DNA of 36,590 nt from Pseudomonadota bacterium (GTDB taxonomy: Bacteria > Pseudomonadota > Alphaproteobacteria > Sphingomonadales > SMXR01). Positions 17,273 to 26,581 of this stretch are shown here, piece after piece (the first letter of the stretch is position 1; every line of letters starts with the position of its first letter). The stretch is taken from contig JACZSK010000018.1 of NCBI GenBank assembly GCA_022574255.1, positions 1-36,590 on the forward strand. Reading direction: 5' to 3'. The translations under genes were made by a program, and so were the position numbers. Below the pieces are notes generated by a model. That model was not told where the DNA came from, ran no database searches, and worked only from the letters and a program-made list of their open reading frames with translations.

Positions 17273-18344
17273 TTTCTTCCATACATTGGGCGCGCCCATC
17301 CGCTGGATCGTGGAGACATTTTTGTGGCTGCCCGAGCCATTCCAGTATTTGCTCTATATCGTGGCGCTGGTGCTGGCGATTATTCTGCCGTTGCTGCTGG
17401 CGGTGGCCATGCTGGTTTACGCCGAGCGCAAAATCTGGGCGGCCATGCAGATGCGCCGGGGCCCCAACGTGGTTGGCCCCTTCGGGCTGTTGCAGTCCTT
17501 CGCCGACGGCCTGAAATTGTTCCTCAAGGAAACCGTTGTGCCGTCTGGCGCCAACAAAGGCATTTTCCTGCTGGCGCCGGTTGTCACCTTTTCGCTGGCG
17601 CTGGTCGCCTGGGCGGTTATCCCCTTCGACGCCAAGCTGGTTCTGGCCGACCTGAATGTGGGCGTGCTTTACGTTTTTGCCATCTCGTCGCTTGGCGTCT
17701 ACGGCATCCTGATGGCGGGCTGGGCGTCTAATTCGCGCTATGCCCTGCTGGCGGCTGTGCGCTCCGCCGCGCAGATGGTCTCTTACGAAGTGTCCATCGG
17801 CTTCGTGCTGGTCACCGTCATGGTCTGGGTCGGCTCGCTGAACCTCTCCGATATCGTGGAGGCGCAAGCGGGCGGCTTCTGGAACTGGCATATCTTTTCG
17901 CATCTGCCCATGGCCGTGATCTTCTTCATCAGCGCCCTGGCCGAGACCAACCGCACGCCGTTCGATTTGCCCGAGGCCGAGGCCGAACTGGTGGCCGGCT
18001 ACCAGGTGGAATATTCCTCAATGGCCTTCGCGCTGTTCTGGCTGGGTGAATATGCCAATATCATTTTGATGTGCGCGCTGACTTCGCTGCTCTTTTTCGG
18101 CGGCTGGCATTCGCCCATCCCGGGTTTCATGGAGACCATCCCCTTCACCGACTGGTCGGCGGGCTGGCTGTGGTTCTTCTGGAAAATATTCGCCTTCTTT
18201 TTCCTGTTCGGCTGGATCAAGGCGACCCTGCCGCGCTATCGTTATGACCAGTTGATGCGGCTGGGCTGGAAGGTTTTCCTGCCGATCTCGCTGTTCGCGG
18301 TGGTTTTCTATGCCGGGCTCGCTCTCGCCCTGGGCAAGATCTGA
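17265..18344 (+). CDS. nuoH: NADH-quinone oxidoreductase subunit H
   Basis: ND1 homologue, the membrane subunit that joins the quinone tunnel to the proton-pumping arm. 359 residues with about eight transmembrane helices. The conserved cytoplasmic loop [17 protein letters not shown] and GYQVEYSSM (about 226-252) with its row of glutamates is intact, as is [15 protein letters not shown] in the first loop. The 8-nt overlap with nuoG suggests coupled translation. Confidence 0.98.
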   Translation: MADFFHTLGAPIRWIVETFLWLPEPFQYLLYIVALVLAIILPLLLAVAMLVYAERKIWAAMQMRRGPNVVGPFGLLQSFADGLKLFLKETVVPSGANKGIFLLAPVVTFSLALVAWAVIPFDAKLVLADLNVGVLYVFAISSLGVYGILMAGWASNSRYALLAAVRSAAQMVSYEVSIGFVLVTVMVWVGSLNLSDIVEAQAGGFWNWHIFSHLPMAVIFFISALAETNRTPFDLPEAEAELVAGYQVEYSSMAFALFWLGEYANIILMCALTSLLFFGGWHSPIPGFMETIPFTDWSAGWLWFFWKIFAFFFLFGWIKATLPRYRYDQLMRLGWKVFLPISLFAVVFYAGLALALGKI

Positions 18345-18353
18345 GGAATGGCG

Positions 18354-18860
18354 ATGAAAGCAACCAGCACATTCAGCAAGATCAAGCGTGTCCTCTGGTC
18401 CTTCATGCTGTGGGAATTTCTCGTCGCCATGAAGCTGACGCTGAAATATTTCTTCCGCGCCAAGGTGACGCTGAATTATCCCCATGAGAAAGGCCCGCTA
18501 AGCCCGAGATTCAGGGGCGAGCATGCGCTCAGGCGCTATCCCAACGGCGAGGAACGCTGCATTGCCTGCAAACTGTGCGAGGCTGTCTGTCCGGCGCAGG
18601 CGATTACCATCGAGGCGGAACCGCGCGAGGACGGCTCGCGGCGCACCACGCGTTACGACATCGACATGACCAAATGCATTTACTGCGGTTATTGCGAGGA
18701 GGCCTGCCCGGTGGATGCCATTGTCGAAGGACCGAATTTTGAATTCGCGACCGAGACCCGCGAAGAGCTGATGTACAACAAGGAGCGCCTGCTGGCCAAC
18801 GGCGAGCGCTGGGAAAGCGAGATCGCCGCCAACCTGGCTGCGGACGCCAAATATCGTTAG
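18354..18860 (+). CDS. nuoI: NADH-quinone oxidoreductase subunit I
   Basis: TYKY homologue with two ferredoxin-type [4Fe-4S] clusters (N6a, N6b) that pass electrons to N2. From ATG 18354 it has 168 residues. The ligand sets are Cys69-x2-Cys72-x2-Cys75-x3-Cys79 and Cys108-x2-Cys111-x2-Cys114-x3-Cys118. AGGA (18344-18347) lies 6 nt before ATG 18354 but directly against the alternative ATG 18348, so the later start is preferred. The amphipathic N-terminal helix that lies on the membrane is present. Confidence 0.96.
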   Translation: MKATSTFSKIKRVLWSFMLWEFLVAMKLTLKYFFRAKVTLNYPHEKGPLSPRFRGEHALRRYPNGEERCIACKLCEAVCPAQAITIEAEPREDGSRRTTRYDIDMTKCIYCGYCEEACPVDAIVEGPNFEFATETREELMYNKERLLANGERWESEIAANLAADAKYR

Positions 18861-18872
18861 GGGCAAACTGAA

Positions 18873-19484
18873 ATGATCGCCGCCTTGTCATTCTATCTTT
18901 TTGCCACCGTCACTCTTCTGGCGGGGCTGATGGTGATACTTTCGCGCAACCCGGTGCATTCCGTGCTGTTCCTGATCCTCGCATTCTTCTCGGCGGCGGC
19001 GCTGTTCGTGCTGCTGGGCGCCGAGTTCCTGGCCATGGTGCTGATTATTGTTTATGTGGGCGCGGTGGCGGTGTTGTTCCTGTTCGTGGTGATGATGCTG
19101 GATATCGACTATGTGCAGTTGCGCGAGGGCTTTGCCCAATATATGCCGATCGGCGGGATCATCGGGCTGATGTTGCTGGCCGAGCTGATCATGGTGGCGA
19201 CGGCGCGCATGGTTGACCCGCCCATCGGCTTGGGCAGCGGCCCGGCCATTCCCGATGCCGATGCGGTGACCAACACCGAGGCGCTGGGGCGGCTGTTGTA
19301 CACCGATTACATTTACGCCTTCCAGACGGCGGGGCTGGTGCTGCTGGTGGCGATGATCGGCGCCATCGTGTTGACCCACCGCAAGCGGCCGGGCGTCAAA
19401 CGCCAGGTCATCGCCGACCAGATAAGCCGCACCGCCAAGGACGCCATTGAGGTGGTGAAAGTAAAAAGCGGGGAGGGTATCTGA
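18873..19484 (+). CDS. nuoJ: NADH-quinone oxidoreductase subunit J
   Basis: ND6 homologue in the membrane arm. 203 residues with five hydrophobic helices. The segment [23 protein letters not shown] (about 51-73) contains the conserved helix 3 that forms a pi-bulge in known structures. The C-terminal 35 residues after TGKRKRPGVK-like basic sequence are cytoplasmic and variable. The TGA shares one base with the nuoK ATG. Confidence 0.97.
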   Translation: MIAALSFYLFATVTLLAGLMVILSRNPVHSVLFLILAFFSAAALFVLLGAEFLAMVLIIVYVGAVAVLFLFVVMMLDIDYVQLREGFAQYMPIGGIIGLMLLAELIMVATARMVDPPIGLGSGPAIPDADAVTNTEALGRLLYTDYIYAFQTAGLVLLVAMIGAIVLTHRKRPGVKRQVIADQISRTAKDAIEVVKVKSGEGI

Positions 19485-19792
19485 TGGAAATAGGGCTTTT
19501 TCATTATCTGGCGCTGGCCGCGATCCTGTTCACCATGGGCATTTTCGGCATTTTCCTGAACCGCAAAAATGTCATCACCATCCTGATGTCGATCGAGTTG
19601 ATGCTGCTGGCGGTGAATATCAACCTGATTGCTTTTTCCTCTTTCATGGGCGACCTGACGGGGCAGATTTTCGCCATGTTTGTGCTCACCGTGGCCGCCG
19701 CCGAGGCCGCCATCGGGCTGGCCATTCTGGTGGTTTATTTCCGCAGCCGCGGCAGCATTGCGGTTGATGATATCAACCTGATGAAAGGCTAG
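19484..19792 (+). CDS. nuoK: NADH-quinone oxidoreductase subunit K
   Basis: ND4L homologue. 102 residues, three transmembrane helices. The two conserved glutamates of the proton path are visible: one in [13 protein letters not shown] (Glu about 38) and one in [14 protein letters not shown] (Glu about 74). It is coupled by a 1-nt overlap to nuoJ and lies 12 nt upstream of nuoL. Confidence 0.97.
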   Translation: MEIGLFHYLALAAILFTMGIFGIFLNRKNVITILMSIELMLLAVNINLIAFSSFMGDLTGQIFAMFVLTVAAAEAAIGLAILVVYFRSRGSIAVDDINLMKG

Positions 19793-19804
19793 GGCCGAGC
19801 AAGC

Positions 19805-21736
19805 ATGTATAAAGCCATTGTATTCCTGCCCCTCATGGGCTTCCTGATCGCGGGATTGTTCGGCCGCGCCATCGGCACGCGCGCCTCGCAAGTGGTCACC
19901 ACGGGGTCGGTGCTGCTCTCGGCGCTGTTGAGTATTGTCGCCTTTTTCGATGTGGCGCTGGGCGGTAATACCTATTCCATAGCGGTGATGCAATGGGTGC
20001 AGTCGGGCGATCTGGTGTTCGACTGGGCACTGAAAATCGACACGCTGACCGTGGTAATGCTGGTGGTGGTAACGCTGGTTTCAGGCCTGGTGCATGTCTA
20101 TTCCATCGGCTACATGAGCCACGACCCCCATAATCCGCGCTTCTTCGCCTATCTGTCGCTGTTCACCTTCTCCATGCTGATGCTGGTCACCGCCGACAAT
20201 TTCCTGCAGATGTTTTTCGGCTGGGAGGGGGTCGGGCTGACCTCTTATCTGCTCATCGGCTTCTGGTACAAGCGCCCGGCGGCCAACGCCGCTGCGATCA
20301 AGGCTTTTATCGTCAACCGGATTGGCGATTTCGGTTTCGCGCTGGGGCTGTTCGCCACTTTCATGGTCTTCGGCACGGTGCATCTGGATACCATTTTCGC
20401 GGCGGTGCCCGACGTTGCCGGCTCAAGTTTTCTGTTCCTGGGGTATTCGTTCGACGTCATGAACACCATCTGCCTGCTGCTGTTTGTCGGCGCCATGGGC
20501 AAGTCAGCTCAATTTGGCCTGCATACCTGGCTGCCCGACGCCATGGAAGGCCCAACCCCGGTTTCCGCCCTGATCCATGCCGCAACCATGGTCACCGCCG
20601 GGGTGTTCCTGGTGGCGCGCTGCTCGCCGATGTTTGAATACGCACCGGTGGCGCTGGCCGCTGTCGCCATTGTTGGTGGCGTAACAGCAATTTTCGCCGC
20701 CACCGTGGGGCTGGTGCAGAACGACATCAAGCGGGTCATCGCCTATTCCACCTGCTCGCAGCTTGGTTATATGTTCTTCGCCCTCGGCGTCTCGGCATAT
20801 GGCGCGGCGATTTTCCACCTGTTCACCCATGCCTTCTTCAAGGCGCTGTTGTTCCTCGGCGCGGGGGCGGTGATCCATGCCATGTCGGACGAGCAGGACA
20901 TGCGCAAGATGGGCGGCCTCAGGAAAATGATTCCCGGCACCTATATCATGATGGTCATCGGCACCATTGCTCTCACCGGATTTCCCGGAACCGCGGGCTT
21001 TTTCTCCAAGGACATGGTCATCGAAACGGCCTATGCCTCCACCGCCACGGGCTCTGAATTTGCCTTCGTGATGGGAATATTCGCCGCCCTGATGACGTCA
21101 TTTTATTCCTGGCGGCTGATGTTCATGACCTTCCACGGGCACACCCGCGCCGACGAAGCTGTTTTCAGAAAGGCCCATGATGCGCCGGCATCAATGATGA
21201 TCCCGCTGGCCGTGCTGGCGACGGGCGCATTGCTGGCCGGGGTATTTTTCAGCGACTTGTTTATTGGCGAGGGACGCGACGGCTTCTGGAACGGGTCACT
21301 GTTTATCCTGGGCGATGATATTATCGATGCCGCGCATCATGTGCCATTCGTGGTCAAGCTGCTGCCCTTCATCGCCATGCTCACCGGGTTCCTGCTGGCC
21401 TACCAGTTCTATATCCGCCGGCCCGCCATGCCGGGGGCTCTGGCCAAACGTTTCAGCGGGCTCTACGCATTCCTGCTGAACAAATGGTATTTCGACGAGC
21501 TCTATGATTTTCTCTTCGTGCGCCCCGCTTTCCGCATCGGGCGTTTCCTGTGGAAACGTGGCGACGGGCGCATCATAGACGGCTTTGGGCCAGACGGCAT
21601 TTCGGCGCTGGTACTGTCGGTTGCCAGGCGGGCGCGGGCATTGCAGAGCGGCTACGTTTATCATTACGCCTTCGCCATGCTGGTTGGCGTGGTGCTGCTG
21701 GTCACTTATCTGCTGGCCATGAGCGGGGGGGCATAG
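19805..21736 (+). CDS. nuoL: NADH-quinone oxidoreductase subunit L (3' end altered by insertion)
   Basis: ND5 homologue, a proton-pumping antiporter-like subunit with the long lateral helix at its C-terminus. 643 residues. The core segment TWLPDAMEGPTPVSALIHAATMV begins at residue 241; FFGWEGVGLTSYLLIGFWY and KGLFFSKDM-like GFFSKDMVIE segments are also typical. The last codon is a TAG whose TA is the target site and whose G is the first base of the inserted element at 21736-22002. Joining the flanks restores a frame that would end A-Y-D-E-stop and overlap nuoM by 8 nt. The present protein therefore ends three codons early, far from functional residues, and is likely active. Confidence 0.97.
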   Translation: MYKAIVFLPLMGFLIAGLFGRAIGTRASQVVTTGSVLLSALLSIVAFFDVALGGNTYSIAVMQWVQSGDLVFDWALKIDTLTVVMLVVVTLVSGLVHVYSIGYMSHDPHNPRFFAYLSLFTFSMLMLVTADNFLQMFFGWEGVGLTSYLLIGFWYKRPAANAAAIKAFIVNRIGDFGFALGLFATFMVFGTVHLDTIFAAVPDVAGSSFLFLGYSFDVMNTICLLLFVGAMGKSAQFGLHTWLPDAMEGPTPVSALIHAATMVTAGVFLVARCSPMFEYAPVALAAVAIVGGVTAIFAATVGLVQNDIKRVIAYSTCSQLGYMFFALGVSAYGAAIFHLFTHAFFKALLFLGAGAVIHAMSDEQDMRKMGGLRKMIPGTYIMMVIGTIALTGFPGTAGFFSKDMVIETAYASTATGSEFAFVMGIFAALMTSFYSWRLMFMTFHGHTRADEAVFRKAHDAPASMMIPLAVLATGALLAGVFFSDLFIGEGRDGFWNGSLFILGDDIIDAAHHVPFVVKLLPFIAMLTGFLLAYQFYIRRPAMPGALAKRFSGLYAFLLNKWYFDELYDFLFVRPAFRIGRFLWKRGDGRIIDGFGPDGISALVLSVARRARALQSGYVYHYAFAMLVGVVLLVTYLLAMSGGA

Positions 21737-22002
21737 GTCCTGTGAACAGTTACCTTTTTGAAGTTGGTTTGGACCGATTTGGTTCGATTGCAGGAGCAAG
21801 GACGAGGGACATGCAGCGCATATTCGAGGACGAGCGACGCATAAGCGGGCCAAATCGGCCATATCCCTTTGGGACGGGGGCTCTTTCGACCCTGATCTGC
21901 GTTGGAAAAAGCTTGAAGTGGGGGACACTACTGCGCTTTCCCCGCCTGGCCAGGGTCGAAATGGCCTCCCGCCAGCTCAATAACGTAACTATTCACAGGA
22001 CC
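21736..22002. mobile_element. MITE-like element (267 bp) with TA target duplication
   Basis: The left end GGTCCTGTGAACAGTTAC (21736-21753) and right end GTAACTATTCACAGGACC (21985-22002) are inverted copies with 17 of 18 bases matching. TA flanks both sides (21734-21735 and 22003-22004), as expected for IS630/Tc1-mariner-type insertion. There is no transposase. Inside are two further perfect inverted repeats: CCGATTTGG/CCAAATCGG (21774-21782, 21850-21858) and TTTCGACCCTG/CAGGGTCGAAA (21884-21894, 21951-21961), so the element could fold as a three-way junction. Confidence 0.75.
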
Positions 22003-22006
22003 TACG

Positions 22007-23533
22007 ATGAGTGAGTCATGGATCCTCACCGCCTTGCTGGTGCTGCCGCTGGGCATGGCCTTTCTGATACTGATCATCCGGGGCGACGAAGAAACGGTCA
22101 ACAAGAACGCCCGCCATGCGGCGCTGTGGGGAACGCTGTTCAATCTCGGCACTTCGCTGTTGTTGTGGGCCAAGTTCGACCCCACCACCGCCGATTTCCA
22201 GTTTGTGCAGAAGCTGGAATGGATCGGCGACGTTGTGCCTTATCACCTGGGCGTCGATGGCATTTCCGTGCTGTTCATCGTGCTCACGGCATTTTTGATG
22301 CCAATTTGCATTTTGGCGAGCTGGAATTCGATTCAGGTCAGAGTGAAGGAATATATGATCGCCTTTCTGGTGCTGGAAACCACCATGATCGGTGTTTTCG
22401 CGTCGCTGGACCTGTTCCTCTTTTACCTGTTCTTCGAGGGCGGGCTGATCCCGATGTTCCTGATCATCGGCATATGGGGCGGGGCTAACCGGGTTTACGC
22501 CAGCTTCAAGTTTTTCCTCTACACGCTTCTCGGCTCGGTCTTCATGCTGTTGGCGGTGCTCTATATGTATTTCGCTGCGGGCACCAGCGACATCACGCTT
22601 CTGCTGCAATATGACTTTGATCCCGGCGCGCAGAAATGGTTATGGCTGGCCTTCCTCGCCTCCTTCGCCGTGAAGATGCCCATGTGGCCGGTGCATACCT
22701 GGCTGCCCGATGCCCATGTTGAAGCGCCCACGGCGGGCTCGGTTATCCTGGCCGGTGTGCTGCTGAAAATGGGCGGTTACGGTTTCCTGCGCTTTTCCAT
22801 TCCCATGTTCCCGCTGGCCAGCCAGGAGTTTGCCTGGCTGATCTTCGCGCTGAGCCTGATTGCCATCGTTTACACCTCGCTGGTGGCGCTGGCCCAGGAA
22901 GACATGAAAAAGCTGATCGCCTATTCGTCGATCGCCCATATGGGCTTTGTCACGCTGGGGCTGTTCGTGCTGAACACCCAGGGCGTGGAAGGCGCCATCT
23001 TCCAGATGCTGTCGCACGGCATTATCGCGGCGGCGCTGTTCCTGATCGTCGGTGTCGTTTATGACCGGCTGCACAGCCGCGAGATTTCCCGCTATGGCGG
23101 TCTTGTGCATATTATGCCGCGCTACGCGGTTTTCTTCATGGTCTTCACCCTGGCCTCGGTGGGGCTGCCCGGCACCAGCGGTTTCGTCGGCGAGATACTG
23201 GTGCTGTTCGGGGCCTACAAGGCCAGCAGCTTGCTGGCATTTGTGGCTGCCACCGGGCTTGTCCTGGGCGCCGCCTACATGCTTTACCTCTATCGCCGGG
23301 TGATTTATGGCGACCTCGAGAAGGAAGACCTGAAAGATATGCTGGACCTGAGCCCCAGGGAAATGGCGATTTTCGTGCCGCTGGTTGCGGTGGTGTTGTG
23401 GATGGGCATTTATCCCGCCCCCGTTCTGGATGTTCTTCATGTCTCGGTCGATAATCTGCTGGCCAATTACAACGCGGCCATCGCCGCGAGCGAACCCGTG
23501 GTTGAGGCTGTTGCGGCAGGGGGGGCGCACTGA
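22007..23533 (+). CDS. nuoM: NADH-quinone oxidoreductase subunit M
   Basis: ND4 homologue, antiporter-like proton-pumping subunit. 508 residues, about 14 transmembrane helices. Conserved segments include [21 protein letters not shown] (with the key Glu), [31 protein letters not shown] and [14 protein letters not shown]. The start ATG 22007 lies 4 nt beyond the inserted element's right end. Its ribosome binding site AGGAC (21998-22002 region) is now supplied by the element's terminal repeat, while before the insertion the start overlapped nuoL. The stop shares one base with nuoN. Confidence 0.97.
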   Translation: MSESWILTALLVLPLGMAFLILIIRGDEETVNKNARHAALWGTLFNLGTSLLLWAKFDPTTADFQFVQKLEWIGDVVPYHLGVDGISVLFIVLTAFLMPICILASWNSIQVRVKEYMIAFLVLETTMIGVFASLDLFLFYLFFEGGLIPMFLIIGIWGGANRVYASFKFFLYTLLGSVFMLLAVLYMYFAAGTSDITLLLQYDFDPGAQKWLWLAFLASFAVKMPMWPVHTWLPDAHVEAPTAGSVILAGVLLKMGGYGFLRFSIPMFPLASQEFAWLIFALSLIAIVYTSLVALAQEDMKKLIAYSSIAHMGFVTLGLFVLNTQGVEGAIFQMLSHGIIAAALFLIVGVVYDRLHSREISRYGGLVHIMPRYAVFFMVFTLASVGLPGTSGFVGEILVLFGAYKASSLLAFVAATGLVLGAAYMLYLYRRVIYGDLEKEDLKDMLDLSPREMAIFVPLVAVVLWMGIYPAPVLDVLHVSVDNLLANYNAAIAASEPVVEAVAAGGAH

Positions 23534-24981
23534 TGGAACAGAGCTATCCCAATCTGATCCCGGCGTTGCCCGAGTTGTGGCTGGCGCTGGGCGCCCTGGT
23601 GCTGCTTATGCTTGGCGTCTTTCGCACCAACCATGTGCGCCGCACGGTGAACAACGCCGCCGCGCTGATGCTGGCGGTTGCCTTCTTCCTGGTCTTTGCC
23701 GTTGGCCCGACGCATCAGGTGACATTCTCGGGATTGTTTGTCAGCGACGGCTTTACCCTGTTCATGAAGGCACTGGTGCTGCTCGGCTCAGGCGCGGTGC
23801 TGGTGATGTCCAAGCCGTATCTGGTGGATAAAGACATCTTTCGCTTTGAATATCCGGTGCTTGTGGTCACCGCGACGCTGGGCATGCTGATGATGGTCTC
23901 GGCCAACGATATGCTGTCGCTGTATCTGGGCCTGGAGTTGCAAAGCCTGAGCCTCTATGTGCTGGCCGCGTTCAATCGCGACCGCCAGCGCTCCACCGAG
24001 GCGGGGCTCAAATATTTTGTCCTCGGCGCGCTGTCGTCGGGCATGCTGCTCTATGGCATCTCGCTGATCTACGGCTTTTCCGGGACCACGAATTTTACCA
24101 TTCTGGCGGGTTTGTATTCCGGCGGGGCAACGCCCAGCGTCGGCGTTTTGGTCGGTCTGGTGTTCGTGCTGGCGGGGCTGGCTTTCAAGATTTCCGCGGC
24201 GCCCTTTCATATGTGGACGCCGGACGTCTATGAAGGCGCGCCGACGCCGGTCACCGCGTTTTTTGCCGCGGCGCCGAAAATTGCCGCCATGGCGCTGGTC
24301 GTGCGTCTGCTGATGGGCACTTTCCAGGGATTGGTCGCAGACTGGCAACAGCTTGTGGTCTTCCTGTCCATCGCCTCGATGGTGGTCGGGGCATTTCTGG
24401 CACTGGTGCAGACCAACATAAAGCGCCTGATGGCCTATTCCTCGATCGGCCATGTGGGCTTTGCCCTTGTGGGGCTGGCGGCGGGCACGACGGAGGGTGT
24501 AACCAGCCTTCTGGTTTACATGGCCATTTACCTGTCCATGACCCTGGGCGCTTTTGCCTGCATCCTTTCCATGCGGCATAAGGAAGGCATGTGCGAGGAT
24601 ATCTCGGACCTGGCGGGGTTGGCCAAGAACCAGCCCCGCATGGCGGCGGCGCTGGCTATCTTCATGTTCTCGCTGGCCGGGATCCCCTTGCTGGCGGGCT
24701 TTTTTGGCAAGTTGCTGGTTTTCCTGGCGGCGATCAGCGCCGGGCTTTATACGCTGGCGCTGATCGGTGTGTTGGCCAGCGTGGTCGGCGCCTTTTACTA
24801 TCTGCGCATCGTCAAGATCATGTATTTCGACGAGCCCGCTGATGCTTTCGAGGCGCCGGAAAGCCGCTCAATCGGATTGGTCATGGGGGTGACGGCAGCG
24901 CTTAACTCACCGCTCTCCTTCTTCCTGATTTCGCCGCTGGTGGCCTGGGCGGGGGCAGCGGCCGGCGCGCTGGTACTTTGA
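23533..24981 (+). CDS. nuoN: NADH-quinone oxidoreductase subunit N
   Basis: ND2 homologue, the third antiporter-like subunit. 482 residues, about 14 transmembrane helices. Typical segments: [53 protein letters not shown] and [18 protein letters not shown]. It is the last structural gene of complex I; birA starts 16 nt later, with no terminator between. Confidence 0.98.
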   Translation: MEQSYPNLIPALPELWLALGALVLLMLGVFRTNHVRRTVNNAAALMLAVAFFLVFAVGPTHQVTFSGLFVSDGFTLFMKALVLLGSGAVLVMSKPYLVDKDIFRFEYPVLVVTATLGMLMMVSANDMLSLYLGLELQSLSLYVLAAFNRDRQRSTEAGLKYFVLGALSSGMLLYGISLIYGFSGTTNFTILAGLYSGGATPSVGVLVGLVFVLAGLAFKISAAPFHMWTPDVYEGAPTPVTAFFAAAPKIAAMALVVRLLMGTFQGLVADWQQLVVFLSIASMVVGAFLALVQTNIKRLMAYSSIGHVGFALVGLAAGTTEGVTSLLVYMAIYLSMTLGAFACILSMRHKEGMCEDISDLAGLAKNQPRMAAALAIFMFSLAGIPLLAGFFGKLLVFLAAISAGLYTLALIGVLASVVGAFYYLRIVKIMYFDEPADAFEAPESRSIGLVMGVTAALNSPLSFFLISPLVAWAGAAAGALVL

Positions 24982-24997
24982 GCCAGGCGGCAGGGCG

Positions 24998-25780
24998 ATG
25001 AATTCCGCACTATCCGAAACCGATTACAGACCGCCGGCGGGCTACGGCGTCGCTGTCTGTGACGAAATTGACAGCACCAATGAAGAGGCCAAGCGCCGCG
25101 TTGGCGAGGGCATGCCGGGGCCGACATGGTTTATTGCGCGCAGCCAGTCGGCGGGAAAGGGCAGGCGTGGCCGCGAATGGGTGTCGGAGCCGGGAAATCT
25201 TTATGCCTCGCTGCTGCTGCGCCCGGGGGCCAGCGCCGCCGAGGCGGCACTCTTGTCTTTCGCATCGGCGCTGGCGGTGGCTGAAGCCATCGAAGAGGTC
25301 ACCGGGGTTACCCGTAAATTGCGCTGCAAATGGCCCAACGACGTGCTTTACGGGGGAAAGAAGATCAGCGGTATTCTCCTCGAATCCGCCTCCAGCAAAG
25401 AAGGTGCGCTGGATTGGCTGGTCATCGGAGTGGGCATCAACCTGGCGCATTTTCCGCCCCAAACGAGCTACCCGGCAACCTCTATCGCCGCCGAAGGGTT
25501 CGCCGGCATTACCGCGCCTGATCTCTTTGCGGCGCTGGCCCGGCGCATGGACGGCTGGCTCGAAACATGGCGACAGGAGGGCTTTCCCCCTATAAGAAAA
25601 GCGTGGCTGGCGCGGGCAGCGGGCCTGGGTGAGGCGATGGTCGCGCGCACCGGCAGCGAAGACATCGCCGGGCGGTTCAGGGGGTTGGGCCCCGGGGGTG
25701 CCCTGCTGATTGAGATCGAAGACGGGTCGTTGCGCGAGATCCTGGCCGGCGACGTTTTTCCCGCCCTGACCGGCGCTTGA
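24998..25780 (+). CDS. birA: Biotin-[acetyl-CoA-carboxylase] ligase
   Basis: Attaches biotin to the carrier domain of acetyl-CoA and related carboxylases through biotinyl-AMP. 260 residues. The biotin/ATP loop GKGRRGREW is at 53-61, KWPNDVL at 111-117 and KKISGILLE at 121-129. It lacks the N-terminal helix-turn-helix of E. coli BirA, so it is a class I ligase without repressor function. Position directly after nuoN and 12 nt before coaX suggests it is read from the nuo transcript. Its link to mce four genes later (propionyl-CoA carboxylase needs biotin) is suggestive only. Confidence 0.95.
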   Translation: MNSALSETDYRPPAGYGVAVCDEIDSTNEEAKRRVGEGMPGPTWFIARSQSAGKGRRGREWVSEPGNLYASLLLRPGASAAEAALLSFASALAVAEAIEEVTGVTRKLRCKWPNDVLYGGKKISGILLESASSKEGALDWLVIGVGINLAHFPPQTSYPATSIAAEGFAGITAPDLFAALARRMDGWLETWRQEGFPPIRKAWLARAAGLGEAMVARTGSEDIAGRFRGLGPGGALLIEIEDGSLREILAGDVFPALTGA

Positions 25781-25792
25781 GGAAATAAATTC

Positions 25793-26581
25793 ATGCTTCT
25801 GGCGATCGACGCAGGCAACACCAATATCGTCTTCGCCCTGATGGAGGGCGCGGATATCCGCCAGCAATGGCGGCTGGAAACCGATGCCGCCCACGCCGGA
25901 GACAGTTGCCAAAGCTGGCTCAGCGAAGCCCTGGAAGGGGCCGGTGTGGATGCGGCGGCCATCGACGGGGCGATCATCGCCTGCGTGGTGCCAAAAGCCC
26001 TGCAGCCCCTGAAGGACACATGCGCGGCCTTGTTTGGGGTCTCGCCGCTGGTGGTCGGCGAAGACGGCGTCGATATCGGCATAGAGGTGCGCATTTCATC
26101 GCCCGGCGACGTGGGCGCCGACCGGCTGGTCAATGCCGTGGCCGCCCATCACGAAGTCGAGGGCAAATGTATTGTTCTCGATTTTGGCACCGCCACAACC
26201 TTCGATGTGGTGGGCGCCGATGGCGCCTATCTGGGCGGGGTTATCTGTCCGGGCATCAATCTGTCGCTGAAGGCGCTCTACGAGGCGGCGGCGAAATTGC
26301 CGTTGATCGAGATACGCGAGCCGGAAAACGGCCGGGTCACCGGCGGCAGCACCGAGGAGGCCATGCAATCGGGCATCTTCTGGGGCTATGTGGGCCTGAT
26401 CGAGGGCATTGTCGCGCGCCTCAGGGCCGAGCACGGAGGCATAACCCGCGTTTTCGCCACCGGCGGGCTGGCGGGTATATTCGCCGAACATACAGAGGCT
26501 ATTGACTGCGTTGACCGCGACCTGACGGTGAAGGGTCTGCGGCTGATCCATGACCGTAACAGCAACCAGGACAACCCATGA
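25793..26581 (+). CDS. coaX: Type III pantothenate kinase
   Basis: First committed step of coenzyme A synthesis: phosphorylation of pantothenate, in the cytoplasm. 262 residues, ASKHA fold. Conserved motifs: LAIDAGNTNIVFAL near the N-terminus (phosphate loop with the catalytic Asp), GADRLVNAVAAHH (about 104-116), VLDFGTATTFDVVGADGAYLGG (about 126-147) and ATGGLAGIFA near the C-terminus. This form needs a monovalent cation and is not feedback-inhibited by CoA (family knowledge). GAGGAAATA lies just before the ATG, and the stop overlaps the rnj start (ATGA). Confidence 0.96.
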   Translation: MLLAIDAGNTNIVFALMEGADIRQQWRLETDAAHAGDSCQSWLSEALEGAGVDAAAIDGAIIACVVPKALQPLKDTCAALFGVSPLVVGEDGVDIGIEVRISSPGDVGADRLVNAVAAHHEVEGKCIVLDFGTATTFDVVGADGAYLGGVICPGINLSLKALYEAAAKLPLIEIREPENGRVTGGSTEEAMQSGIFWGYVGLIEGIVARLRAEHGGITRVFATGGLAGIFAEHTEAIDCVDRDLTVKGLRLIHDRNSNQDNP

